From NCBI GenBank assembly GCA_020637235.1, contig JACJWG010000005.1:1-64000 (forward strand): DNA of 64,000 nt, given 5' to 3'. The notes beneath the pieces were generated by a model. That model searched no databases and was not told the origin of the DNA. It worked only from the letters and a program-made list of their open reading frames with translations. The translations under genes and the position numbers were made by a program. Positions 40,724 through 48,364 of the stretch are shown here, one piece after another (position 1 is the stretch's first letter; each line of letters begins with the position of its first letter). The stretch is from Acidimicrobiaceae bacterium (GTDB lineage Bacteria > Actinomycetota > Acidimicrobiia > Acidimicrobiales > Ilumatobacteraceae).

Positions 40724-41094
40724 ACCGTCGTCGCGACCCCCGCCGCACCGCACACGAGCCGGTCCGTCTCAGCACCGTGTCCGAAGCGGCGCTGCCGGCG
40801 GCGCGGCTGGTGGACGTCTCGGCCGGCGGTGTCCTGGCTGCGTTCGACGTCCCACCTGCGCTGACCGTGGCACAGCGCGTGTGTCTGTCGATCGACCTCG
40901 AAGACGGTGCGCTGCACCTGTTGGCCAGCGTCGTCCGCCTCGAACGGGGCGACGATCTGCGCACGTACGTCGGCCTCGCGATCGACGAGCGGCCCGTGAG
41001 TTGGCAAGGCGACCCCGAGCGTGAGCGGTGGTGTCGCTGGCTCGACGAGCGGCGCCCTCAGCGCGAGCCCGTGGCGAGCAGCTCGGCCAACTGA
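40720..41094 (+). CDS. PilZ-domain protein (c-di-GMP receptor type)
   Basis: A 124-residue single PilZ domain: the RRDPRR motif (RxxxR) at the N-terminus and DVSAGGVLAAF (D/NxSxxG) about 25 residues later, the two elements that hold cyclic di-GMP. It overlaps the dehydrogenase stop (GTGA) and meets the convergent gene by 37 bases. The MASE1 regulator at 9527 has no GGDEF, so no c-di-GMP enzyme is seen in the window. Confidence 0.8.
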   Translation: MNRRRDPRRTAHEPVRLSTVSEAALPAARLVDVSAGGVLAAFDVPPALTVAQRVCLSIDLEDGALHLLASVVRLERGDDLRTYVGLAIDERPVSWQGDPERERWCRWLDERRPQREPVASSSAN

Positions 41095-41492
41095 CGCAAC
41101 GAGTGATCGTTGCGCAGTTTCACCACCGGCGTGATGAGCGGCGCCAGCAGACGGAAGCGTCCCCGCGGACGCTCGATCATCCGGATGCGCGCACCGTCCG
41201 CCAACGGCTCCACCTCCAGACGGACGTCGGCGACGAGGAAGGGGCGGGCTCGCACGACGAGGTCGAGACGGCGTCCGGGCTCGATGTCGGCGACGGACGT
41301 CGCGTCGTGCACGTCGACCGGGCCCACCCCGACCTCGTGGTGGAACTCGCTGCCCGGCGACGGCCACGCCGGGTCGTCGACGACGACCCGGCGGGCACCA
41401 CCGAGCCACCGCGGGTAGTGCGTGGCGTCGGTGAGCACCTCGAACACCGCCGTCGGAGTGACGTCGACCTCGATCTCGCTGACGGCGCGCAC
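41058..41492 (-). CDS. SRPBCC-family (polyketide cyclase/START fold) protein
   Basis: A 144-residue protein with SEIEVDVTPTAVFEVLTDATHYPRWLGGARRVVV, the usual N-terminal strand-helix of the family, and a C-terminal amphipathic helix (LRNDHSLRQLAELLA). It binds a hydrophobic ligand; identity unknown. GTG 41492 lies 7 bases after the response-regulator stop, so it is probably the third gene of that operon. Confidence 0.8.
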   Translation of the reverse strand: MRAVSEIEVDVTPTAVFEVLTDATHYPRWLGGARRVVVDDPAWPSPGSEFHHEVGVGPVDVHDATSVADIEPGRRLDLVVRARPFLVADVRLEVEPLADGARIRMIERPRGRFRLLAPLITPVVKLRNDHSLRQLAELLATGSR

Positions 41493-41499
41493 GGGAGCG

Positions 41500-42294
41500 T
41501 CAGCTCGCCGGGCGACGCTCGCTCGCCGGTTCGAGTCCGAGGACCCGTGCCCGCACGGCCGCCTGCGTCCGGTTCTTCACGCCGAGCTTCTGGTACACCT
41601 GCCGCACGTAGGTGCGCACGGTCTCGACCCCGAGGAACAGCTCGTTGGCGATGTCACGGTTGCTGAGGCCCAGGCCCAGCATGGCCAGCACCTCCTGCTC
41701 CCGAGCCGTGAGATTGGCCTGCAGGTCGAACTGTGGGCTCATCGAGCCGTTGCCGATCTGATGGCCCGCCAGGCGGAGCGGCTCGTCGAGGCCCACGTGG
41801 TCGCCCCGGGCGATGCGCTCGAGTCCGTCGACGAGGTCGGCCGCACCGCAGGCCTTCGACAGCACGCCCGACACACCACTCGATCGCGCGATCGAGAGCA
41901 GGTCGAGGTCGGCGCTCCACGTGTACAGCACGACGTGGCGCACACCATGGTCGGCCACCATCTCGCGGGCGCGGCCGAGGATCGTGCGGTGACCGCCGAA
42001 GGTGTCGAACAGCGCGATGTCGACCGGCCCGTCCGGCGTGTCGCCCAGCACGGTCTCCACCACGGTCACCCGGTCGTCGAACGGGGCCAGCATGCCGGCC
42101 ACCCCGCGCACGATCACCTCGTAGTCGTTGACCACCGCCACCCGCAACGGTCCGCCGTCCCCGGTCGCGGCATCGGCCGCCGACGCGCCGGCCTGCACGG
42201 CCGGTTCCGCCTCGCGCCCACTGTCGTTCGCCGCTGGCGACGTCGTCAGCGGCCCCTCGTCCTGGGCGCCCGGTTCGATCGTGGTCGTCGTCAT
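41500..42294 (-). CDS. NarL/LuxR-family response regulator
   Basis: A 264-residue regulator. A ~45-residue Ala-rich N-tail precedes a receiver domain (LRVAVVNDYEVIVRGVAGML, phosphoacceptor Asp in DIALFDTFGG, late helix GVSGVLSKACGAADLVDGL). A LuxR HTH follows (LTAREQEVLAMLGLGLSNRDIANELFLGVETVRTYV as adjacent segments). No cognate histidine kinase is beside it. ATG 42294 overlaps the upstream oxidoreductase stop (ATGA). Confidence 0.92.
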   Translation of the reverse strand: MTTTTIEPGAQDEGPLTTSPAANDSGREAEPAVQAGASAADAATGDGGPLRVAVVNDYEVIVRGVAGMLAPFDDRVTVVETVLGDTPDGPVDIALFDTFGGHRTILGRAREMVADHGVRHVVLYTWSADLDLLSIARSSGVSGVLSKACGAADLVDGLERIARGDHVGLDEPLRLAGHQIGNGSMSPQFDLQANLTAREQEVLAMLGLGLSNRDIANELFLGVETVRTYVRQVYQKLGVKNRTQAAVRARVLGLEPASERRPAS

Positions 42295-43304
42295 GTGGTT
42301 CCTCCCTGTCCGCCTCGCGCCGAGCCGGCCGTCGTCGCTGCCGTCGTTCCGAGTGCACCTTCGATCGCGTCGCCGAGTTCGTGCCGCCACGCGTCGAAGA
42401 ACGATCGCTGATCGGGCCCCACCTGGTGCAGGTGCAGGTGTGTGACCCCGGCGTCGGCGTATGCTCGCGCCGCTGCGGCCACGGCACCGACGTCCTGACC
42501 GCAGACGATGCGTGCCGCGACGTCGTCGGCGGTCACCATGGTCGCCGCCTGTTCGAAGTGCGACCACGTCGGCAGGTCCTGCGACAGCTGGCCGGCGATG
42601 GCTGCATTGGGCCACACCGTGTGCGCCGTCCGGACGGCGTCGTCGGCGGGGCCCCAGCAGATGGTGAGTTGCCCGTACACTGCGCCGGTGCCGCCTGCGT
42701 CCCGATACGCGTCGACGGTGTCGGCGGACGGGCTGGTGATCCAGAGCCCGTCGGCGTGCTCGGCCGCCTCACGAGCGGTCGCCTCGCCCGCTGCGGCCCA
42801 CACGATCTCGATCGGATGGCGTGACGCGGAGAACAGGCGTGCGTTCTCGACCGTGTAGTACCGACCGTGGTGGTCGACGGTGTCGCCCGCCCACAGCGCT
42901 CGGATCACCGCCACGGCCTCCACCAGCATCTCGCGACGCACGTCGACCGGTGGCCACCGCTCGCCGGTGATGTGCTCGTTGAGGGCTTCACCTGTGCCGA
43001 CGCCGAGGAAGAACCGGCCGTCGGCCAGTTCGCTCACCGTGGCCGCGGCCTGGGCGACGATCGCCGGATGAACGCGCTGCAGTGGGCACGACACGCCGGT
43101 CCCGAGGCGCACCGAACGCGTGCGCGCCGCCATGGCACCCGCGGTCGCCCACGCGAAGGGGCTGTGACCTTGCGAGGTGGTCCAGGGGTGGAAGTGGTCG
43201 GACAGCGTGACGAACTCGAAGCCGGCGTCCTCGGCCAGTTCGGCGAACCGCACGAGGTCGGACGCCTCGAACTCTTCGCTCGAACAGGTGTAACCCAGCA
43301 ACAT
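42291..43304 (-). CDS. F420-dependent G6PDH-like LLM oxidoreductase
   Basis: A 337-residue luciferase-like TIM-barrel protein: LVRFAELAEDAGFEFVTLSDHFHPW, SPFAWATAGAMAARTRSV, FLGVGTGEALNEHITG, and GRYYTVENARLFS. The pattern resembles the F420-dependent glucose-6-phosphate dehydrogenase-like family; the substrate is not proven. ATG 43304 has a GGGAGAGG site; ATG 43316 is possible. The link with a response regulator by overlapping stop and start is unusual. Confidence 0.85.
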   Translation of the reverse strand: MLLGYTCSSEEFEASDLVRFAELAEDAGFEFVTLSDHFHPWTTSQGHSPFAWATAGAMAARTRSVRLGTGVSCPLQRVHPAIVAQAAATVSELADGRFFLGVGTGEALNEHITGERWPPVDVRREMLVEAVAVIRALWAGDTVDHHGRYYTVENARLFSASRHPIEIVWAAAGEATAREAAEHADGLWITSPSADTVDAYRDAGGTGAVYGQLTICWGPADDAVRTAHTVWPNAAIAGQLSQDLPTWSHFEQAATMVTADDVAARIVCGQDVGAVAAAARAYADAGVTHLHLHQVGPDQRSFFDAWRHELGDAIEGALGTTAATTAGSARGGQGGTT

Positions 43305-43542
43305 GGCCTCTCCCATACCACCCTGCGGAGCACCGCAAACCTGAAGCACCCCCGATCGCGAGGTGCGCCGGGCGAGGTGCGCCGGGCGAGGCCCGGGTGG
43401 CACGAAGGTCGCGCGATTCACCCGTCGGGGGCTGCCACGCCGACACCACCCTCGTCGTCGCCCGGGCTACGGTTGCCACGGGCATCGCAGCGGGCACGAG
43501 CAGCCGGTCGACCGGCATGTCAGCACGCGCGCGGGAGGCACG

Positions 43543-44208
43543 ATGGATCCGATCGACGATCGAGGCAGTCTGCGTCGGGGGCCGTCGCCGTCCCCACCGT
43601 GTCCTCCGGCGTCGACCACGCTGCAGACGCTGGTGCGCAGCACTCACCAGAGCTGGTCGCTCGACGCGCTCGATGCGACGGCGCCCGCAGACCTGCGTCT
43701 CGCCCGACCCACGGTGATCGTCGAGGTCGTCGGCGCGCGTGCGGGTCTCGATGCGCTCAGTCGGGTCCGCCGGGTGGCGCACGACGGGGCCGTGGCGGCG
43801 ATACGGGTCGCGCCGAGCGAGGTCCTCGCCGAGCCGTCACGGCCACGCCCGGGGCGGCGCGTCGGCTGGACCGTGGTCGTGCTCGGCGCCCTGATCGGTC
43901 TGGTCGTGACCGCCCTGACGGGTCGTGAGGCCTTCGACCGCGGCAGCTCGGGCACCGCGATGTTGGGCGCTGCCGCGGCGGCATCACTGGTGGGGATCGT
44001 GGCCGCCGCGCGTTGGTGGCGTCGAGCGCGCCGCGAGCCGGTCGCCCGACGCCGTCATTTCGAACAGCGGCGCTGTATCGCCGTGATCGCCGTGTCGTCG
44101 GCCGACACCACCAGCGCCAGCCACCTCGCCACGACGGTGCGACGTGCGCTGGACGATGCGTCGCCCGCCGATCGCTACGACGTCTCGGTGTTCGAACCGC
44201 CGGTGTGA
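43543..44208 (+). CDS. Two-helix membrane protein, unknown
   Basis: A 221-residue protein. A soluble N-part (~110 residues: TLQTLVRSTHQSWSLDALDA, TVIVEVVGARAGLDAL) precedes two membrane helices (VGWTVVVLGALIGLVVTAL and AMLGAAAAASLVGIVAAA), then a soluble C-part with CIAVIAVSSADTTSASHLA. The layout (regulatory domain, glycine-rich pair of helices, soluble tail) is like the stress protein at 45336. ATG 43543 has GGGAGG. Function unknown. Confidence 0.72.
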   Translation: MDPIDDRGSLRRGPSPSPPCPPASTTLQTLVRSTHQSWSLDALDATAPADLRLARPTVIVEVVGARAGLDALSRVRRVAHDGAVAAIRVAPSEVLAEPSRPRPGRRVGWTVVVLGALIGLVVTALTGREAFDRGSSGTAMLGAAAAASLVGIVAAARWWRRARREPVARRRHFEQRRCIAVIAVSSADTTSASHLATTVRRALDDASPADRYDVSVFEPPV

Positions 44209-44726
44209 GCCGTCCCCGTCGCACCACCGACGTGGCCCGTCGCCCCGGGCGAGCGCTCGCCGGGTGCCATCGCCGGGGGCAACACCTCGTCGTCACGTTC
44301 GTCGCGCATGGCCACCAGCACCGCGCTGTCGGCCGCGGACGCCATCGGACCGAACGCCACGACGACCGTACCGTCGTTGGCGCACACCGGACAGGTGGCG
44401 GCGATCACGGCCACCATGTCGGCGGGGTCCGAGGCTCCCTCGAGCCGACGGATGCTGTGCATCGTGATGCGCTGGGGGTCGAGCGAGGAGGCGCAGCGCC
44501 CGCAGCGGACCACGGCACGGACGGTTCCGTCGGGCTGCGTCGCCTCCTCCACGGCGAAGTCACCCGCGAATCCTGCCTCGCGGTACGCGTTCACCACGGC
44601 GGTCACCGTCGTGCGGTCCGACGGCCCCTCGTCCGGCGGTTGAGCCGGTGTGGAGGACGTGGAGGACGCGGGGGACGCGGCCGATGTCGCACGAGGTGAC
44701 GGGGGGACCGGGTGGGCGTCGTTCAT
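44175..44726 (-). CDS. Zinc-ribbon-like protein, unknown
   Basis: A 183-residue protein with a disordered Ser/Pro N-part and two CxxC pairs (CGRCASS and CPVCAND) about 40 residues apart, likely holding zinc. The remainder is low-complexity. ATG 44726 is fixed by a stress promoter 10 bases upstream. It overlaps the previous gene tail-to-tail by 34 bases. Function unknown. Confidence 0.68.
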   Translation of the reverse strand: MNDAHPVPPSPRATSAASPASSTSSTPAQPPDEGPSDRTTVTAVVNAYREAGFAGDFAVEEATQPDGTVRAVVRCGRCASSLDPQRITMHSIRRLEGASDPADMVAVIAATCPVCANDGTVVVAFGPMASAADSAVLVAMRDERDDEVLPPAMAPGERSPGATGHVGGATGTAHTGGSNTETS

Positions 44727-44736
44727 GCGGCGTCCG

Positions 44737-44762
44737 GTACCCGTCGTGCCGGATCGCCCAAC
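44737..44762 (-). promoter_or_regulatory. SigB/SigF-type promoter of the zinc-ribbon gene
   Basis: On the minus strand: GTTGG (44762-44758), 15 bases, GGGTAC (44742-44737), 10 bases, ATG 44726. Confidence 0.72.
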
Positions 44763-44857
44763 GTGTCGCGTGTGGGCCCGACGTCCGACCCGGTGTGCCG
44801 GTGCCGCGGGGCGATCGATCCGATCGATCCGATCGTGTGTCCGGGGGACCGTTCGTC

Positions 44858-44883
44858 GTTTGCGGCCGCGGTGGGTCGGGCAC
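44858..44883 (+). promoter_or_regulatory. Possible SigB/SigF-type promoter (GGGCAC) for lipoprotein gene
   Basis: GTTTG at 44858-44862, 15 bases, GGGCAC at 44878-44883. A 70-base leader precedes ATG 44954. The -35 is good, the -10 is a variant. Confidence 0.4.
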
Positions 44884-44953
44884 CGCTCACCGCGGCCGGT
44901 GCGGGTGATCGCATCGGCCGATACGTGAACACACTCGAAAGGACCCCCCCACC

Positions 44954-45244
44954 ATGCTGAAGCAGCATCGCGCTCCGACCACCGGCGCTCGCCGCCGGCC
45001 GCTCGCTGTCGCCGCCGCCTCGATCGCACTCCTGGGCGGACTCGCCGCCTGTAGCGACGACGACGACAACGACCTCGACGACATCACCGACACGATCGTC
45101 GACACGATCGAGGACTCGACCGACATGGGCGACGACGACATGGGCGACGACGACATGGCGCCCGGGACGTCGACGATGCCGACCCCCGTGAGCGGCAGCG
45201 TCTCGAACGACGACGGTGGCGCCACCGACGACACCACGCCGTGA
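44954..45244 (+). CDS. Small acidic lipoprotein
   Basis: A 96-residue secreted lipoprotein: basic N-end, hydrophobic LAVAAASIALLGGLAAC with the lipobox LAAC, then a very acidic mature part containing DDDDNDLDD and tandem GDDDM units. It may bind cations or simply be a charged cell-surface peptide. ATG 44954 with AAAGGA about 10 bases upstream. Confidence 0.72.
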   Translation: MLKQHRAPTTGARRRPLAVAAASIALLGGLAACSDDDDNDLDDITDTIVDTIEDSTDMGDDDMGDDDMAPGTSTMPTPVSGSVSNDDGGATDDTTP

Positions 45245-45300
45245 CCGAGCCCGCGGTCGGGGTCGGTCCGGGCTCGTCGACCCGACGGTCGTGCGCCTCG

Positions 45301-45326
45301 GTATCGGCCTCGACCGACCGGGGTAC
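45301..45326 (+). promoter_or_regulatory. SigB/SigF-type promoter of glycine-zipper gene
   Basis: GTATC at 45301-45305, 15 bases, GGGTAC at 45321-45326, 9 bases, GTG 45336. Confidence 0.72.
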
Positions 45327-45335
45327 CGCCGGGAC

Positions 45336-45956
45336 GTGACCACGCTGCTCGACTACACCCGCTCGGAGTTCCCCAACCATCAGCTGGAGCCGTGGGGGAC
45401 GTCGGGCGCACCCGACGCACCCATCGACCAGTCGCTCACCGACCACACGGTCGTGGCGCACGTGGTGGGACGCGAGCAGGCCGAGCGTCTCGTGCGCTCG
45501 CTCCGGGACACGGGCTGGCGCACCGTCTCGGCGGTGATGGCCGTCCCGGCCGAACCCAGTGTGCTGCCTCCGGAGGCCGAGAACCCGGATAGCGTCGCCG
45601 AGTTACCCAACCGCCGTTGGGTCGCGACGGCGGTCGTCGGCGCCGTCGTCGGCGCCGCGGTGCTCGGTATCGGGGGCGGCCTGCTCGCCGACGCACTGCT
45701 GGCGGGGCTGATCACGGCCGGGTTCGGAGCCATGCTCGGCGCCGTCGTCGGTGCCATGGTGGGCGGGCTCGGCCGCATGGCTGGAGAGCGGGCCTGGAGT
45801 CAGCCCCACGCGCCGGGACGCACGATCGGTGTGGTCGCAGCATTCGCCGACGACGAACGGTCGGCCACGGACGCCGTTCGGGCGATGGAACTCGCCGCCC
45901 CGCACGAGCTACGCCTGTTGAGCTCGACCGGCGCGTGGCGTGCCCCGGTGTCCTGA
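45336..45956 (+). CDS. Glycine-zipper membrane stress protein
   Basis: A 206-residue protein. The N-domain includes HTVVAHVVGREQAERLVRSL. The centre is a pair of Gly/Ala-rich helices (AVVGAVVGAAVLGIGGG and AGFGAMLGAVVGAMVGGLG). The C-part has VAAFADDERSATDAVRAME. The duplicated small alpha/beta parts around a glycine zipper are similar to general-stress proteins of the YflT/17M type. GTG 45336 is fixed by the promoter; the longer upstream frame is rejected. Confidence 0.7.
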   Translation: MTTLLDYTRSEFPNHQLEPWGTSGAPDAPIDQSLTDHTVVAHVVGREQAERLVRSLRDTGWRTVSAVMAVPAEPSVLPPEAENPDSVAELPNRRWVATAVVGAVVGAAVLGIGGGLLADALLAGLITAGFGAMLGAVVGAMVGGLGRMAGERAWSQPHAPGRTIGVVAAFADDERSATDAVRAMELAAPHELRLLSSTGAWRAPVS

Positions 45957-45958
45957 CG

Positions 45959-45984
45959 GTTTCGACCCGCGCACCCGCGGGTAC
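45959..45984 (+). promoter_or_regulatory. SigB/SigF-type promoter, perfect match, for CBS operon
   Basis: GTTTC at 45959-45963, 15 bases, GGGTAC at 45979-45984. A 52-base leader with three near-copies of CTCGACCAGGT and an AGGAGGTGA ribosome site leads to ATG 46037. Confidence 0.8.
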
Positions 45985-46036
45985 CGCAGCTCGACTCGAC
46001 CAGGTCTCGACCAGGTCTCGACCAGGAGGTGACACC

Positions 46037-46459
46037 ATGACTGCGGCCTCGGTGCGCGACGTGATGACCAAGGACCCGGTGGCGTGCGACGTGACCACAC
46101 CCGTCGCCGATGCCGCTCGGATGATGCGTGATCGTGACATCGGCGATGTCCTCGTGTGCGACGGGGATCGGCTGCTGGGCATCGTCACCGACCGCGACCT
46201 CGTCGTGCGATGCCTCGCGGCCGGTGCCGAGGTGGCTCGCGCCACCGTCGGTGACGTGTGTTCCGGCGGCATCGCCACGATCAGCGCCGATGCATCGATC
46301 GACGACGCAGCGCACCAGATGCGCGAGGCCGCCGTTCGACGACTCCCCGTGGTCGACGGCGGGATCGCTGTCGGGATCGTGTCCCTCGGCGACCTCGCCG
46401 TCACGGGTGACCCGTCGTCAGCGTTGGCCGACATCAGCGCGGCGGAACCGCAGAGCTGA
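46037..46459 (+). CDS. CBS-pair protein
   Basis: A 140-residue protein formed by two CBS domains: VRDVMTKDPVACDVTTPVADAARMM...DRDIGDVLVCDG...GIVTDRDLVVR, then VGDVCSGGIATISADASIDDAAHQM...RRLPVVDG...GIVSLGDLAV. Such proteins sense adenine nucleotides. It resembles hypoxia/stress CBS proteins of mycobacteria. Strong ribosome site; heads an operon with the two genes that follow. Confidence 0.92.
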   Translation: MTAASVRDVMTKDPVACDVTTPVADAARMMRDRDIGDVLVCDGDRLLGIVTDRDLVVRCLAAGAEVARATVGDVCSGGIATISADASIDDAAHQMREAAVRRLPVVDGGIAVGIVSLGDLAVTGDPSSALADISAAEPQS

Positions 46460-46472
46460 GCGAGGACCGTCG

Positions 46473-46814
46473 ATGGCAACGGCGCCCACGCCGTCACCCA
46501 CGGGTTCGTCGCACGTCGGACCGCCAGGCCCGGGCCGCACGGACGCCGATCTCCCCGCCGACCTGCGGGCGTGGATCGACGCCCACGACCCAGCCGAGGC
46601 CGACGTGCGTGAACCGGACCACCCGGGCGATGTGCGTGCCTCGGGCGACGCGAGCGACGCAGCCGGCGATCGGCTTGCAGCGCAACGCGCCGAACACGAG
46701 CCCGACCGCACCGCCGACGCCGACGCCGACGCCGACGAGTGTTCGGGCGTCAACGAGGTGCTCGGCGAACTCGTCAACAACACCGGCGACGACGGTGGCG
46801 CGGCCTCGGGTTGA
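46473..46814 (+). CDS. Acidic low-complexity protein, unknown
   Basis: A 113-residue Asp/Ala/Pro-rich protein with an ADADADADE run, predicted disordered except perhaps SGVNEVLGELVNN at the end. It follows the CBS gene by 13 bases (site GAGGA) and overlaps the ATPase gene by 20. Function unknown. Confidence 0.58.
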   Translation: MATAPTPSPTGSSHVGPPGPGRTDADLPADLRAWIDAHDPAEADVREPDHPGDVRASGDASDAAGDRLAAQRAEHEPDRTADADADADECSGVNEVLGELVNNTGDDGGAASG

Positions 46815-47190
46815 GGGTGCTGCCGATCTCGAGCTGCGCGTGCTCGACGCCACCGCCTCCTCGGCGGTCCGTCGTGCATTGCGTCGGCTGATGGGATCGT
46901 CGGCATCCGCACCCATCGGGCAGGCCGCCCAGCTCGTGTGTTCGGAGCTCGTGAACAACGTGCTGATGCACACCACCGGTGGGGGCTGGCTCTCCGTGTG
47001 GTGGCGACCCGGTGAGCTGATGCGGGTCGAGGTGGAGGACACCGACCCGCATCTGCCCGAGCTGCCGGGCGTGCCGGCCCCGAGTCAGTTGCACGGGCGC
47101 GGCCTCCACATCGTCGACACGGTGGCGAGCCGATGGGGGATGCAGCGCAGCCCCCGGGGCAAGTTCGTGTGGTGCGAGCTCGACGTCTGA
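46795..47190 (+). CDS. Anti-sigma-type histidine-kinase-like ATPase
   Basis: A 131-residue RsbW/SpoIIAB-like ATPase domain. The N-box is intact in CSELVNNVLMHTTGG, then VEVEDTDPHLPELPG and the glycine box HGRGLHIVDTVASRWG. It could phosphorylate an RsbV-type protein or hold a sigma factor, roles the gene at 37679 may be unable to fill. GTG 46795 overlaps the preceding gene. Confidence 0.85.
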   Translation: MARPRVEGAADLELRVLDATASSAVRRALRRLMGSSASAPIGQAAQLVCSELVNNVLMHTTGGGWLSVWWRPGELMRVEVEDTDPHLPELPGVPAPSQLHGRGLHIVDTVASRWGMQRSPRGKFVWCELDV

Positions 47191-47253
47191 AACCGACCTC
47201 GGGAGGGCGCGCGAACGGGCTGGTTCCACCGCCGACGAGACGCGAGATCCGAT

Positions 47254-47279
47254 GTTTCGAGATCGGGCGAGTGGGGAAC
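47254..47279 (+). promoter_or_regulatory. SigB/SigF-type promoter without an ORF
   Basis: GTTTC at 47254-47258, 15 bases, GGGAAC at 47274-47279. No start codon lies 9-12 bases downstream and no plausible gene follows before a strong hairpin, which suggests a noncoding transcript. Confidence 0.5.
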
Positions 47280-47285
47280 TCGTTG

Positions 47286-47360
47286 CTCGCGTCGTCGCGA
47301 TCCGTCCCCCACACGGCGCGGCTCCGCACGCCCGGGGTGGTACCGCACGACCACCCCGGG
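47286..47360 (+). ncRNA. Candidate stress-induced small RNA
   Basis: A transcript from the promoter at 47254 would start near 47286 and end at the hairpin 47331-47360 (arms CCCGGGGTGGT and its complement, loop 8 bases), giving about 75 nt. It lies between two convergent genes. The hairpin alone could also be the shared terminator of those genes. Inference. Confidence 0.35.
47331..47360 (+). terminator. Bidirectional hairpin, 11-bp perfect stem
   Basis: Arms 47331-47341 and 47350-47360, GC-rich, loop ACCGCACG, between the convergent ATPase and patatin genes. Confidence 0.7.
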
Positions 47361-47407
47361 CCCCACCGCGTCCGGATCCGGGCCCGTGGCCGGTGACGCA
47401 CTGGGGC

Positions 47408-48364
47408 TCAGCGACTCGTGGCACTCCCTGCTTCGAGGAAGCCGGCGAGGATGGCGTCCGAGGCACGTTCGTCGGACATCAGATCGAGACCCATCACCTC
47501 GCTGCTCTCGGGGCCCGGGGTGAAGAGGCGGACGGGCATCCCGACCGGCACTCGCCCGAGTTCGTGGTGGAGGCGACGATCGATGTGGCGGTGCACGAGG
47601 TTGGTCGATCGCTTTCGGAAGGTGGCACCCGCCATCGGTGCCACCACCCACACCTCGTCGATCGGCGCCGTCGTCGAGGCGAAGTCGAGGGCGTCGACGT
47701 TCGTCACGGACCACACGCCTCCGTCCACGAGCGATCGACCGCCGATCCGTTGCGGCCGGAACAGGCCGGGCACGGCGCACGATGCTGCGACCGCCTGCGA
47801 CAACGCGGCGCCGGAACGGCCGTCGAGCACCTGCCGGACACCGTCGGACGCCGAGACGGTGCACACCTTCAGGTCCGTTTCGGGCCACTCGCCGCCGACG
47901 AGGCGGTCCAGCTCGGTCAGCAAGGGCTGCAGGTCGAAGCGCGCCCCACGAGACCACGACAGCAGCCACGGCCACGCACTGCGGTGGCGCACGGTGTTGG
48001 CCACCGCGGTCACGGTCGGCAGACGCACCGACCACATCAGCTCGAACACCGAGGGCACGTCCACGAGCGAAGCGCGATGCAGGTCATGCAGGTGCTCGGG
48101 GAGGCGACCGCCGCCGTCGCGGCGAGCCAGCCGCACGAGTTCGTCGGCCGCGACCCCGGCGCGGAGCAGTGCACCGACCAGCGATCCGGCACTCGTCCCC
48201 ACGATCTGGGTGGCACGGCGCGGGTCGAACCCCGTGTGGTGCTCGATGCTGAACAGGACACCGGCGTGGTACGCCGCGCCGACGGTGCCGCCGGCGCCGA
48301 GGACGAGCCCGACGCGCGGCTGAGCGTCCGTCCCGCGAGTGTGTGAACCCGCGGTGGCGGCCAT
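47408..48364 (-). CDS. Patatin-like phospholipase
   Basis: A 318-residue patatin: the oxyanion-hole glycines in LVLGAGGTVGAAYHAGVL, the nucleophile Ser in VGTSAGSLVGAL (GxSxG, about 58) and the Asp in SLVDGGVWS (DGG). It hydrolyses acyl esters of membrane or storage lipids. There is no signal peptide. ATG 48364 touches the stop of the upstream FAD-Rieske gene (TGATG), so the two are coupled. Confidence 0.9.
   Translation of the reverse strand: MAATAGSHTRGTDAQPRVGLVLGAGGTVGAAYHAGVLFSIEHHTGFDPRRATQIVGTSAGSLVGALLRAGVAADELVRLARRDGGGRLPEHLHDLHRASLVDVPSVFELMWSVRLPTVTAVANTVRHRSAWPWLLSWSRGARFDLQPLLTELDRLVGGEWPETDLKVCTVSASDGVRQVLDGRSGAALSQAVAASCAVPGLFRPQRIGGRSLVDGGVWSVTNVDALDFASTTAPIDEVWVVAPMAGATFRKRSTNLVHRHIDRRLHHELGRVPVGMPVRLFTPGPESSEVMGLDLMSDERASDAILAGFLEAGSATSR

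Noticed and set aside
43361..43390. 14-bp near-repeat before the two-helix membrane gene, first thought to be a short repeat array
   Set aside because: Only two copies, no conserved spacer, no cas genes: not CRISPR.
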